A stretch of 64,000 bases of DNA. It comes from Physcia stellaris. Taxonomy: Eukaryota; Ascomycota; Lecanoromycetes; Caliciales; Physciaceae. Location: NCBI GenBank assembly GCA_018902385.1, contig JABSSW010000073.1, positions 116,406 through 180,405 of the forward strand, in the 5' to 3' direction. Below are positions 34,181 through 44,532 of the stretch, in pieces (position 1 is the stretch's first letter; every line of letters begins with the position of its first letter). The notes under the pieces were generated by a model. It had not been told where the DNA came from. It saw only the letters and a list, made by a program, of their open reading frames with translations, and made no database searches. The position numbers were made by a program, and so were the translations under genes.

Positions 34181-35283
34181 GTGGAAAAGAAGCAAGCCGC
34201 CCACAAAGCTCTCCGGTCTCAGTGGGAAAACAATAGCGCGTTCTGCTGCGAGCTTTTAACCCCATGTTTGCACATGAAATATCAGGTTTGTGCAATATAG
34301 CATCTACCTCTTCCCACTTATCCGAAAGGTTCGATCGATAGGTATCAATTTCCCCCATTCTTAAAGCTCATTCCCATGCCCAGAAACTGCAAAAGCCAGC
34401 TTAAGAGCAACAACCTCACCGCTCTTCTTCAAACCTGAGTAAATTTCGAAGAGACCAAAGCGATCAATCTCTTCGTAAATAATATTTAGTCATCAAATCC
34501 ATGACAGAACAGACTCCAGAGTTTCGGAATCAATACTATTCCCCCTTATCATACCCAGCTATATCCCCATCTCTATACCCCAGATCTTCTGTTTCCAATG
34601 CACTGCGCTAGATAAGTGAGCAAGCAAGCTGAATCGGAAACTAGTTCATTGAAATTAGAGCTGAGAGCTGAGATCGACGTGGGGCGATAGATCCTATTGA
34701 GCAGAAGATAGCATGCTCTTTTCATGACTTTCTATAAAGAGGGAGCCAGTGAGGTCCCTTCCGGGCCCTTAAAAGCGTTCAAAATCTGGAAAAGTCATGG
34801 GGAAAATGGTTAAGCATGCGTAAAGTGTAGATTATACCTGTACCTATACATACCCAGCACCCAAACACGAGACTATCTCAGCGGCAAGGAAAATAGATTA
34901 GCAGACTCCCTTTTCTTTTCTTTCTCTTTTCTTTATTCTCTATTCTTCTTTTTATCCAAGATTAGACGTGTTCGCCCTTTCCAGCGGCTTATATTCAGTT
35001 CCCCCCCTACCCTCTAGATAATTCCCTGCTTATCCGTCTTCGCAACACAGCAGCATGGGAAATGAGGAAGGCGTATTTTCATTGTTTTCCTGCGGGGGGA
35101 AAGGGACTGGACATAGATGTGTAGAATTGAAGTGAATGGAATTGAAGTTATGCTGAAAATTAATACTAAAGTCTTCTTGATAACCAGACGAGCACCCAGA
35201 CACCCCAGAACAACATCCCCTCCCCAATCCCCCTGATCCCCGTCACTCGTCGCCGTCCTTGAACATATGCATCTTTCAGACGG
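34181..35283. other. convergent intergenic region
   Basis: 3' ends of two convergent genes. A pyrimidine-rich stretch lies at about 34905-35000. No coding sequence is supported. Confidence 0.45.
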
Positions 35284-36210
35284 TTATGGTAGGGAACTCA
35301 GCCGACGCAGCCTGTAAACGTCTTCATATTCCCAGTAGACATGTGACCCAACATCCTGAGACCCGCATGACATTCTCCCGGCATCGGAGTCCGTATCACT
35401 AGCATCGATGTCCATATCACTGGCTACAAGAAACCCAGACGACCCCGGCTCAAACGAAGCCGATATCCCCTGAGCGTGTCCATACTCCATAACCGTGGGA
35501 CTAGTTTCCGGAGATCTCTTGCGTTTTCGATTCCCTGCTTGCAAAGGAAAGTCTCCAATGGGGCTCTGGACGCGAGTCGTGTTGATCATGCCAGGCGTCA
35601 AAGCTTGGAAGGTGCTTAGATCGGCCGCAGCAACATATCTCCACCTACAAATCAGGTCGGCCGTGGGCCATTCTCCATATCTGGCGAACGCGGGAGACTC
35701 TACAGTGATGAGTGTGAGTTCTCGCAGCTGCTTGACGTGCTGTATAGCGACTGATTTTTCCTCGGGGTGCGGGTCGTCTGTGTTTGGTGTCGTGCGCCAG
35801 AGCCAATATACCTCGTCGCCTATCTCGGGTAGAAGACCATGTACTCGATCATGAGGGATGAAGACATCCCCGTAGAGCTTTATGGTCCCAAGCTCGTCTT
35901 GCGAGATCCGTTTGATCTTGAGGAAAAGCCCATCGACGGTCTCGATGGTGTCGCTGGGCGAGATCTTGGTGCCGACTTGGAGGTTTGAGGTAGGGGTAAG
36001 GTCGCATTGCGTTACGATGTGGAATGGCATATCCACTGCGCAGGGTTGGTCCTGGAAACTCAAGTCAGCGCTTATTGGGCTATGTTTTGGGAGGATACGC
36101 ACGCTGGCCGTGGAGCTGGTGTAGAGGTTCATTGGGGCTCTGTTGGAAAGCTTGAGCTTCTTGGTCGGTGGATGGTCATCCTCGAGACGCTTGGATTCCG
36201 TGTTGTTCAT
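35284..36210 (-). CDS. protein resembling N-terminal region of fungal DNA methyltransferases (no catalytic domain)
   Basis: A single 308-aa frame from ATG 36210, beginning with a basic PPTKKLKL stretch (possible nuclear signal). The centre reads VDGLFLKIKRI, then IKLYGDVFIPHDRV, GDEVYWLW and LICRWRYVAA. From memory of the family, this order resembles the BAH-like region that precedes the catalytic domain in RID/DmtA-type fungal cytosine methyltransferases. The typical catalytic motifs (PCQ, ENV) are absent and nothing downstream supplies them, so this would be a stand-alone domain protein. The C-terminal third is acidic and Ser/Asp-rich (DMDIDASDTDSDAG). The family assignment is tentative; an uncharacterised nuclear protein is the safe reading. 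Confidence 0.5.
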   Translation of the reverse strand: MNNTESKRLEDDHPPTKKLKLSNRAPMNLYTSSTASVRILPKHSPISADLSFQDQPCAVDMPFHIVTQCDLTPTSNLQVGTKISPSDTIETVDGLFLKIKRISQDELGTIKLYGDVFIPHDRVHGLLPEIGDEVYWLWRTTPNTDDPHPEEKSVAIQHVKQLRELTLITVESPAFARYGEWPTADLICRWRYVAAADLSTFQALTPGMINTTRVQSPIGDFPLQAGNRKRKRSPETSPTVMEYGHAQGISASFEPGSSGFLVASDMDIDASDTDSDAGRMSCGSQDVGSHVYWEYEDVYRLRRLSSLP

Positions 36211-37159
36211 TGTGGGTTGGGTGGCACGAGGGTAGTCTAGCTGGGATGGCGAGCTGAGATCCTGAGAGGGACTGGGGTTGCCGTTGAATGCCGACTACTT
36301 TTGTAGATTGCTGGGAGGACAGACGGGAATTGAAAATATAGCGTAGAGGATCGGTTTACTTGGGCAAATGTAATGAAATAGATGGAAAGAGAGGGAACAA
36401 TGCAGCAGTTTAGTAATATAGGCCTACCAGAGGCAAAGGAATGTAAGGTCGATATTGAAGGCTTCCGGAGCCAGCAAGTGAAGCAGAGATAATAGAGGGT
36501 AGAGAACAAGATACTGGGGGGAGAAAAGGGCACATATACATGATGTCTGGATCTATGCTCCGTATATTGGAGGTACCAACTCACATGGCCAATGATATCC
36601 CGATTGGGGACGAGACCTGTTTCAGAGATTCTTTTAGATCACGTACGGTTGTAGTCCTAAATTGGCTACCATGATATCATCATTGTCCGCTTTCTTTCGA
36701 TTTTCCAGTTCTACCGCGGCGAGTGATGCGCGTCCGTGGCAGTGTCGGCACTCGAATAGGAACGACCATCCCAGATCCCGAGACAAAGTCCGAATAGCAA
36801 GACCAAAAGTCCACGACTTAGACACTGCATATGCTGAAAAAGCGGTTCGGGTCCCTGGCGTTGAGAGTTTTCGATGGGGAGGAGTTCATCGATGAAGCGG
36901 TTTCCGAGTTCACGAGATTGGATACCGTAGACTTCATATTGACCATGAGAGGAAATTCGTTGTGACGCACACAACAGAAATCACTTGAAAATAACTCACT
37001 AAAATGCTATATCAATGCTAGGGCCTGTGAGGGCGGTACTGTTCTTGATTGTGGCTTGCAGGGATCATGTCTTGACTCACCCTAAATCTCAATAGCAAAT
37101 ACCAAAATATTTCCACATGCTATGCCCCTTACACTCCCGAGACATGGTATTAAATCAGG
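36211..37159. other. intergenic, no gene seen
   Basis: Open stretches on both strands around 36634-36974 overlap each other and lack domains. The promoter of the minus-strand gene at 36210 is expected at the left end. Confidence 0.4.
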
Positions 37160-37684
37160 GTAATCGGCAATCACACCTATCATTTCGGTAGACACATCTG
37201 CAGGTTCGGTATACACACCTTCGGGGCCATAACCCAGGATAACTCTATCACGAAATTGCCGTCTCAGGGTCCAGGGGTTCTATTTAGCTTCGAGAAATTT
37301 GTCAAAACACCGAGAATTTTATTCACTCACCCATCTCGTCATGGCCGAAAACAGTGCTTGTTTCGATTTCTGTATCGGCCGGCAACTTTGATTTCGATTT
37401 TGACTGTGACAATCTGAATGAGAATGACTGAATGTATTGAAAAGCTTGAAGAAAATGATCAATTCATCATACCAAATAGCTCTCATTTTCTGTAAATAAT
37501 TTAGCTTTCAATGAACGGTGAATCGTTCGAATTCGAGATCTTTGCAACATGTCATGACGGATAGTAGTCATACAGGCTTTCGAGTGAAGAATTCGAAATT
37601 TATTCGAAAAATATGGCTCTGAAGATGTGTATACCGAATTTACAGATGTGTCTACCGAAATGATAGATGTGAGTATCGATTACC
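37160..37684. mobile_element. MITE-like element with ~73-bp terminal inverted repeats
   Basis: 37160-37232 is repeated in inverted orientation at 37612-37684. The ends read GGTAATCG and CGATTACC. Shared landmarks are TATCATTTCGGTAGACACAT, TTCGGTATACACA and GCCATA. Each arm contains a short direct repeat of TTCGGTA-x-ACACA about 22 bp apart, reminiscent of transposase-binding sites. The total is 525 bp with no coding capacity. The right arm and the right half differ from the left by mostly C-to-T and G-to-A changes and are AT-rich. I could not find a clear target duplication, so the superfamily is open. Confidence 0.75.
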
Positions 37685-38035
37685 TAGAAGTATCTGCAAA
37701 ACAATGCAAAAGCTGCATTCAAGCTGCATTCAACTTCAATGATTCATATAGATTTTCAAATTGAAATTAAGAAATGTTGACTTCAACGATCTCCTCGTTG
37801 AACTCAACGGAAATTTGTGAGTCGACGACAGACCAACATCTTCATACTTAAGTCGATCGGTTCTGCGTGTTTTGTTTTCTATCTTCACTTACACGTAAAC
37901 AAACTCAAAATCTTGCCTGGCACTCACTGATTACTGGAGTTCTATTTCAGTGCTAAAACTCTCGATTACCTGCAACCGAGAGCAATCAAGCGGATCAACC
38001 CTCACATTCATTTCTCCAACAAAACGGAGGTCGAA
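37685..38035. promoter_or_regulatory. short region between MITE and next gene
   Basis: 350 bp, AT-leaning, with a small direct repeat (GCTGCATTCA twice near 37711-37732). It is the likely promoter of the 397-aa protein. The MITE lies directly upstream and could influence expression (inference). Confidence 0.35.
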
Positions 38036-39229
38036 ATGGCTCATATTCATGGGACTCGTTCAGCCCAAACTTCCAGGATACCGGTCCCGAGCAGCTCATC
38101 AGCCAGTACTCGTTCGTATCGGTTCTCAATCTGGCGTCACGGCTTAGGGTCTCGAGTCGTAAAAACTATACATAAGTCATTGTCTCGCTCACGTCCAAAA
38201 GATAGGGTCGTGGATCGTCCTTGCGTAAAAGCTGGAAAACCACCATCATCTGAACAGGAGGGCCAGCTGAGAGTGCAGTTGAAAAAACCAGACTTTGCTC
38301 GTCAACGCTATGGATACTGCCAGTTGATTCGATATGAATGGTCAACTGAATTTGGAGGCGGTATAGGGATGTTCGATCTTGACTGCAACACAGTGTCAAA
38401 AGCATCTTATGGTATCGGTCCCTACAGTATCAAGAAGTTCTGCAATAAGCCCACAGCTTTCTATTGGGCCCGATCCGCGCAGACGTCATGGGGAACATGT
38501 CAACTTCTGCCATTCTACTGTCTCTTCCAGGAATGGTTTCGATGGCACAGTAAAGCCCCCCTGAAATGCGGACACTTCCTTGCAAATCCCATTCAAATGG
38601 CTGCAAGTGGTCCCGAGACGATAGAGGCTATTGTTCAGGCTCACAGATCCGTTTGTAGCCGTGTTCGGTCTCTCCTGGAGTCACTTCCCTTGAATGTTCC
38701 AAGAGACAGCGACTGGCCAAGTCCCGAATCCGTTCGGCTCCTGCCCCTCTATGAAGCTGTCATTCTGCTTTTTGATGATTACGGACCAGAAGAACATTGG
38801 AGAGGATCCGCGGGCCAGCTTCTACTGGATGAGGAAATGCAACGTCGTAACGTCCTCATCATTCTCACCGGAGATGACGGCCGCTTAAGCTCACCCATAA
38901 GCTTAGACTGTATTAAAGCTTATGCTCTTCCCACGAACAGAGATGACGTTTTGACGAACAACAATTTTGACGTTATACGTGTATCCTTGAAGACTGCAGT
39001 ACGATTCATTGCGCAGGCTCAATACTCACAAGAGATAGGGTTAGCTGCTCTGGAGAAGCCCACGACCGCAAAGCCCTCAGCTCTGACTTGCATAAGTAGC
39101 ACACTCTGGCTCACCAGTGCTGATGGTTGTGTTGGTCGTCCTGACACTTTCGTAGTGGATTATCTCGTCGATCTGATGGGCTCCGCTGGAGAGGTTGGGG
39201 AAGGCAGTTCAATCAATGATTCAAATTGA
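38036..39229 (+). CDS. unrecognised 397-aa protein
   Basis: An ATG-started, intronless frame. The first 90 residues are basic and Ser/Arg-rich. The rest has ordinary globular composition with several cysteines (FCNKPTAFYWARSAQTSWGT, CQLLPFYCLFQEWFRWHS), an acidic loop (LLFDDYGPEEHW) and alternating hydrophobic segments (RRNVLIILTGDDG). I do not recognise a domain. There is no signal peptide or membrane span. The length makes a chance ORF unlikely at this base composition, but a multi-exon model with different ends is possible. The MITE at 37160-37684 lies in its upstream region. Confidence 0.5.
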   Translation: MAHIHGTRSAQTSRIPVPSSSSASTRSYRFSIWRHGLGSRVVKTIHKSLSRSRPKDRVVDRPCVKAGKPPSSEQEGQLRVQLKKPDFARQRYGYCQLIRYEWSTEFGGGIGMFDLDCNTVSKASYGIGPYSIKKFCNKPTAFYWARSAQTSWGTCQLLPFYCLFQEWFRWHSKAPLKCGHFLANPIQMAASGPETIEAIVQAHRSVCSRVRSLLESLPLNVPRDSDWPSPESVRLLPLYEAVILLFDDYGPEEHWRGSAGQLLLDEEMQRRNVLIILTGDDGRLSSPISLDCIKAYALPTNRDDVLTNNNFDVIRVSLKTAVRFIAQAQYSQEIGLAALEKPTTAKPSALTCISSTLWLTSADGCVGRPDTFVVDYLVDLMGSAGEVGEGSSINDSN

Positions 39230-40265
39230 AGCTCCGAGTAAACTTGGCCGCGGGCTGTCCATAATTGGACTTGGGTCCGAGCTTTCCCAGCTATCGATGT
39301 TTGCAATTGAACTTCCACATGGTTCGTTACGAGCTTCTTTTGTCTCCAGGACCGCCTGCTCTTGGATGGACTGGGCAAGCACCAATTATGTGACTTCGAC
39401 TAGGCTTGATACCTTGAGACCATCTTAGTCGTGTTTTTGGTATCTATCTAGGTGTTTGAGTCCGCTGAGGGGCCTACTCGGAAGCTCAACAGCCTGCATG
39501 GGGACGGCAATAAAGCTTCTATGGGCCCCTGAGCGCCAACAACTTCTCCCTATCTAGGCGACAGCTATAAGGGGTAGACGGAGGGCAGAAAACATACTCT
39601 GAAGCTTCCAAAACTGTAAAAACCGGGGAGTAAAGGAGGCCGAGGAAGATAGCCTCTACCTAGTGACCAGAACCCTGCTCGAAGGCCATATACGAGTACG
39701 AGCAACACTGCCAGAAATAGGCGCTCAAAGCAATATCTGTCCCTTAGCTCATCCATCTGGCAGTACCCCAGAGCTGCCCCAAACTTTTGGTTATATCTAC
39801 TCCCGCAGTATAAGCGAGATTATGGTGCGAATTTGGGGTGCTGCAAGACGAATTAACTAAAGGATACGCGGCTGGTCTCTGCTTATACACCAGCCACCAG
39901 ACCTCTTAGATACGTCGGCGGCTCAATGCTTGATATTGTGGGTTTTCACTACTATTCAGGCGACAGCTACAGGGAGGGAAGAAAAATAACCTCCGAAACC
40001 CGCAAAGCAGGAGCAGAAAAGACTGAGGAACAAGAGAAGCAGGAGAAGCCTGCTTGCATTATGTCTCCATCCAACGCCATATAAACAGCTATCAGTTCCT
40101 AGCGTATCCCCGAGGACCTCGATTCTTTCTCATTCGGATCCCAATGCCGGATTGGCCACCGCAGTGACCATCTACTTCGCCAAAGCCTCTAGTCACTCCG
40201 CCCAATCATGCTGGGCCGAGAACCCTTCGACTGTTTAGGGACCCAACTACCAGGTGCCCACCCGT
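39230..40265. other. intergenic, no gene seen
   Basis: Ordinary composition with short overlapping open stretches and nothing with a domain. Similar words recur around 39450-39590 and 39940-40060 ('ggcgacagcta', 'ctgaagcttccaaaac' and 'ctccgaaacccgcaaag'), which hints at an old degenerate duplication. Confidence 0.35.
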
Positions 40266-40601
40266 TCATCTAAGCCGTTCACTACTTCCTTCGCCCGCGT
40301 CTGCCCCCTCCCTCCCCATTCCACCCACTTCCCCAATCCCCTGTTCCGCGAGAATGGCATCGTACTTCAGCATCAGATTCTGCATCCGCAGCTCCTCCAC
40401 CTCCGCCTCCAGTGCCCTGATCCGTTTCTTGTAGGCTTGCACGCCCGCATAGCCGTCGCCGTAGACTGCTTTCTCTTGAGCTTCGAAGAGACTGTTCGCC
40501 ATGCGCGCTATGCGGGCTTTGTGCGCCATGCGCGCTTTGAGTGATGAGTACGACTGGGCTTGATTGGGATGGATTTGGATTTGGATTGACGGTGAGGACA
40601 T
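40266..40601 (-). CDS. small coiled-coil protein, 111 aa
   Basis: ATG 40601 to a stop at 40266. An N-terminal SPSIQIQIHPNQAQSYSS stretch is followed by a basic region rich in Ala/Arg/Lys (SLKARMAHKARIARMANSL) and a leucine-zipper-like helix (IRALEAEVEELRMQNLMLKY). The layout, basic segment then heptads, is reminiscent of bZIP proteins, but the basic segment lacks the N-x-x-A-A-x-x-C/S-R signature, so DNA binding is not claimed. The tail is Gly/Glu-rich. It may be only one exon of a longer gene. Confidence 0.45.
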   Translation of the reverse strand: MSSPSIQIQIHPNQAQSYSSLKARMAHKARIARMANSLFEAQEKAVYGDGYAGVQAYKKRIRALEAEVEELRMQNLMLKYDAILAEQGIGEVGGMGREGADAGEGSSERLR

Positions 40602-40835
40602 TCTGGTAGGCTTCTTTGGGTGGGGAGATAGGTCTCGGGGCGGGGTTGGAGGGGTTTCGATTGATGAGAGGGAGATGATGGAAATGAGAGTAGGAATGTA
40701 GAAAATGCAGTAAGTTTCCGTGATCGGGTTGGAGAGGTTTCAATCGATGGGAAGTCCGTTGGTGGAGATGATAAGGGATGCTGGAAGGATGGATGCTACA
40801 GGTGTATGGGAAGACTGCGTAATATATATGCAACT

Positions 40836-40983
40836 ATTGCAATAGTGAGTCATTGAATAAACTAGTATCTATAAGGTTGTCAACAAATACCCACTACAAG
40901 GTGTGTGGAGTGCAGTATCGCAATGAGTCACTGAATAAAAAATTATAAGGTTGTCAACAAATCACTGTATGGCGTGCAGTACC
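40836..40983. repeat. two imperfect tandem copies, ~70-80 bp
   Basis: Copies at about 40836-40915 and 40916-40983 share 'ataaggttgtcaacaaat', 'gagtca-tgaataaa' and 'gcgtgcagta'-like ends. The second copy is shorter by about 12 bp. Confidence 0.6.
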
Positions 40984-42131
40984 TATGGCTCAACAGCTCG
41001 CTCAACAATTATGATACCCGTTGACTCCACGTTTTGGAAATCTACATCGTGATTGAACAGCTCGATCTGAACACAATCCAGCGTTGAAAATTCGATTGGT
41101 TAAGTTGAGAAAATCATTTAATTTCAGAACCACCATTCATGTACACATCATCATCGACAGTGCCAAAATCGATCTCACAAAGTTGCACGGACGGTTGATT
41201 GAGTGGCTGACCCATGAGTCATTCGGAGTCTTGCGAAACGTGTGAAACTTCCCATGATTTTGTTGAGTGTCATGTAGGTCTCAAGTTGCATAGTCAACAA
41301 AATTCTCATCCGAGAATTTTGCCACTGGGATAATACTTTTAGGACTTTAGTCCCTGCCGCAACTTCCCTCTTCGAGCGACAGGACAAGCCGCGCTGGCAT
41401 GGCCAAAAGGGGATACGCTCTGTTGGATGAAATCGCATTCGCTCAGTTCTACAGCCTCTGTTTCTGCTTCCAGATCTCCCACCACCACACCCGCCTTCCC
41501 CAACTCCACATTCTTCGCATGCTTTGACCCTCCTCACACTCCGTACCCGATGCTGCGCAAAATAACAAAAAACAAATCCAGATCTTAAACGTGTAAGAAC
41601 CTTGCGCTTAAGGCTCCAACATGTTCGGCCCTCTCCCTTTTCGAGTTCTGGGATTGGCGCAGCGAGGGAATATCCGGTTCCACTTTGTACAGCACGTGAG
41701 AAGCTAGGTTTGGGTTTTGGTCTCTGAGTTGCGATAGATAGCATCAGGGTCTGGTGCTGTGCGTGTGATGGGGAATCGTGCATGGTTGGAGTTTGATTTG
41801 AATGGCTGTCAGCTTGTCTATTAATTAAGAAAACGGGCTAGAGAAAGAAGGATTGTCGTGGAAAGAAGATAAGGTCAACGGGTTTTAGTTGTGGTTGCTG
41901 AGAGCCATTGGGAGGGGGAGGGGGGGGGTGGTTTAGACGTCTGTGGCTCGATTTATGAGTAGGAGACAATGGGGCTCTTTGAGTTGAGCTGATGGAAGAA
42001 AGCAGAATGGAAAACTTCTGTGAAGGATGGCATTTGCAGGATTTACTTTGATGTAGGTTTCGATACGCGTAATCAAGTGAAGTAAAGTGACCCTTACTAT
42101 TGCCACTCTACTAAACAAATTGAAAGTGATT

Positions 42132-42584
42132 TTCGAAGTGGCTTTTTGATTGTATGCCTGAAAAAAGTGCTGTGGGTCTTCGCAGAAGTGTAGAGAGAAG
42201 AATGCATGCTTTGAGAGGCTTCTCTAAATCGATGTTCTATCTCACGATTTGATAGCAAGTAATGCTGATTTTTTTTGAATATACAGAGAGATTTACAATT
42301 ACTCGACTTAGAACGAAATCAGAAGTTGATGCTTTTTTCATATCATTTTCATCTCATCTTCATATGTCTTGTGTCGAACACGAGTACGCGTCTTGTCATA
42401 TTGATTGTATTGATGGCGATGCTTGGAAAAGGAATAGTACCACATCAGACCATGGGATACTAAACAAAACAAAAGCAATTTCTGAAGCAGCTTTTGATTG
42501 TATGCGGGAAAAATTGCTCTAGGTCTTCGCAGAAGTTTAGATAGAAGAATGTATACTTTGACAGGCTCCTCTAAACCAATATTC
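42132..42584. repeat. direct repeat pair, ~105 bp each
   Basis: 42132-42238 and about 42481-42584 share 'ttttgattgtatgc', 'ggtcttcgcagaagt', 'agaagaatg' and 'aggct-ctctaaa'. By eye they match at roughly three quarters of positions. The spacing is about 350 bp. Confidence 0.6.
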
Positions 42585-42735
42585 TGTATTCGTCGCGTTT
42601 GTGAGTCAGGTGGTGTGTCGGAAAAATACTCGACCAAAGGAATGGCGGCGATGAACCCTTTGCATGTCTCAAAGTGTAGCATTGCTCAGGTACTGATTTT
42701 ACTGGGACTTCCCAATATCAAGTAGCTTATTCTAC

Positions 42736-44124
42736 CTACTGATTCGTGGTTCGAATCGCTGCCGCGGCAGCCGGTACGTCTTGGTCTAGCGGAAGAATAT
42801 CTGGAACTGGGCCGACGGGCGTGATACTCTGCAAAATATGTCAGTTTCATCATCCCACTTCCAAAATTTACCTTCTTGTCCCGGCGATTTTTATCCCCCG
42901 CTATCTCCCCAACTCCGGCCGCCTCCCCAACTTGACTTCGAGTAATTCAAAGTAATGGCCAGACGAGCGAAAGACAGACTCACGTGCGGATTAATCTGCT
43001 TATGACTCTTCGTATAGTGCTTCTTGATATGCTCAAACTGCGTCGTACTCCCAAAAGCTGGGGCATTCCAATACAAGTTCCTCATCCACCGATGAATGGC
43101 TGGATAGCCGCTTCTGATATCCCGGATATTACACTTGAAGTGCTGCACATACACTGGATCGAACCTGATTATTGTCGTATACAGGCGGACGTCGGCCTCC
43201 GTAATGTGCTCGCCGAAATAAAAGGGCTTGGCGTGCTCTGACAGGTGTTCTTCGACGCGATCGAGGGAGCTGAAGAGGGGCTGGACGGCTTTTTCGTAGG
43301 CGTCTTGAGTGGTGGCGAAGCCGGATTTATAGACGCCGTTGTTGATGTCATTGTAGGTCCAGTCATTGGTGCCTTCGATTTCGGACTGGAGGTGTTTGGG
43401 GAAGAGGTCGATATTACGGTACTCCGGGGAAATAATGTCATCAAATTCGGTGTAGAACATGCGGATAATTTCGCTTGACTGGATACGGGCATATGATTAG
43501 CTTGGACTTTGATCATGCCGGTGAGTTTAGATCATGAAGTACCTCGTTGCTGACTATCTTATTCTGCTTGATGTCGTACAGCGTCGGAACTGTAAAGCGA
43601 CCTTCGTAGTCTGGGCTCACATTGAAGTAGATATCCCGCAGGTGACTGAAATCCGGGTGAACAGGGTCCGGCGTAACACTGTCTCCAGGAACTTTCTCTT
43701 CCGATTTTGCAAAACGCCAGCCTGTATGTCGCATCCAGCAGATGTATCTATTTTTACGCTAGGTGCATTACCTTTTTCTAGCATCTCCCAGTGGACTGAG
43801 GTGTAAGGAATGATATCCTCGAGTCCCTTGAGAGTACGCACAATGAGCGTTCGATGAGCTAGTAAAACCGAGTCAGCCAAAGAGACTCAATCCTGTCAGG
43901 ACTACTAACCCCAAGGGCAAGCGTATGAGACATAGAGATGATATCTCCCCTTTTCTGGTGGGAACTCGGCGCCAGACTTCTTTGAGATGTGGTTTCGGAA
44001 TTGGGATTGGCCCCGTTTGAATTCGCCAGTCTCATTCGCCCAACTTGTGATGCTTTTACCGGCAGTCTAGACACGGCCATTTAGTTTTGTTCTTAACTTG
44101 ATATGTGGTGGCACTTGCCGACAT
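42736..44124 (-). CDS. ECM4: omega-class glutathione transferase, ECM4/GTO type
   Basis: Exons: 44124-44098 (tentative), 44066-43910, 43858-43772, 43721-43543, 43478-42984 and 42828-42736; about 345 aa. The thioredoxin-fold half contains the catalytic-cysteine motif SYACPWAHRTLIVRTLKGLE and the preceding FRNHISK and FPPEKGRYHLYV. The cis-proline region is FTVPTLYD. The helical half has FDDIISPEYRNIDLFP, HITEADVRLYTTIIRFDPVY and a terminal HYTKSHKQINP. These are hallmarks of ECM4/Gto glutathionyl-hydroquinone reductase-like enzymes, which use a Cys to reduce glutathionylated substrates. The first intron would be only 31 nt, so the start is the weak point. The intron at 42829-42983 is 155 nt. 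Confidence 0.85.
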
Positions 44125-44532
44125 TCTTCGAATTATGGCAGTTGTTGAGCACTGAACCTTCGGGACGCTCGTAATCAAGGCAAGACTGGAGAAGCGAATA
44201 AGCATAAAAGTTGAGAAAAGAAAACAATGAAAAAGTCGAGGAAGTCTGGGGTTAAGTATTTAGACAAGGGCATAAATCATCAGTGACGTGTGGTGGGGTT
44301 TAGCAAGCGGGCCGAAGATACCGAGATGATTTGCCTGAGTCAGCAAGATCAATGCATCATCCATTTCTTGCATGCTTACTAAGTCTACCCTGTCTTATGT
44401 AATTGCTTGCCATCTTCTGGTCTATGCATCGCTAATACTCAAGGCCATGAGCGCCTGCAAAAGGTCAAAACCCACTCTGTCTTTGCCATAATACAATCTT
44501 AAACGCCTTTGGACATTGTTGATACCGAACGA
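44125..44532. other. short intergenic region
   Basis: About 400 bp between UBA1 (3' end) and the ECM4-like gene (5' end), both on the minus strand. It holds the promoter of the ECM4-like gene; no other feature was seen. Confidence 0.4.

Larger units (their letters stand above)
40602..42735. other. intergenic, two repeat pairs, no supported gene
   Basis: About 2.1 kb. It contains the tandem pair at 40836-40983 and the direct repeat pair at 42132-42584. A minus-strand open stretch at 41175-41783 encodes Arg/Ser/Cys-rich sequence with no domain, and I do not call it. Confidence 0.4.

Noticed and set aside
41175-41783. 202-codon minus-strand frame rich in Arg, Ser and Cys
   Set aside because: No domain or cysteine pattern matching a known finger, and the flanks are repetitive; could be revived by transcript data.
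42751-42780. 'ggttcgaatc' resembling a tRNA T-arm
   Set aside because: It lies inside the last exon of the ECM4-like gene and no cloverleaf can be built around it.
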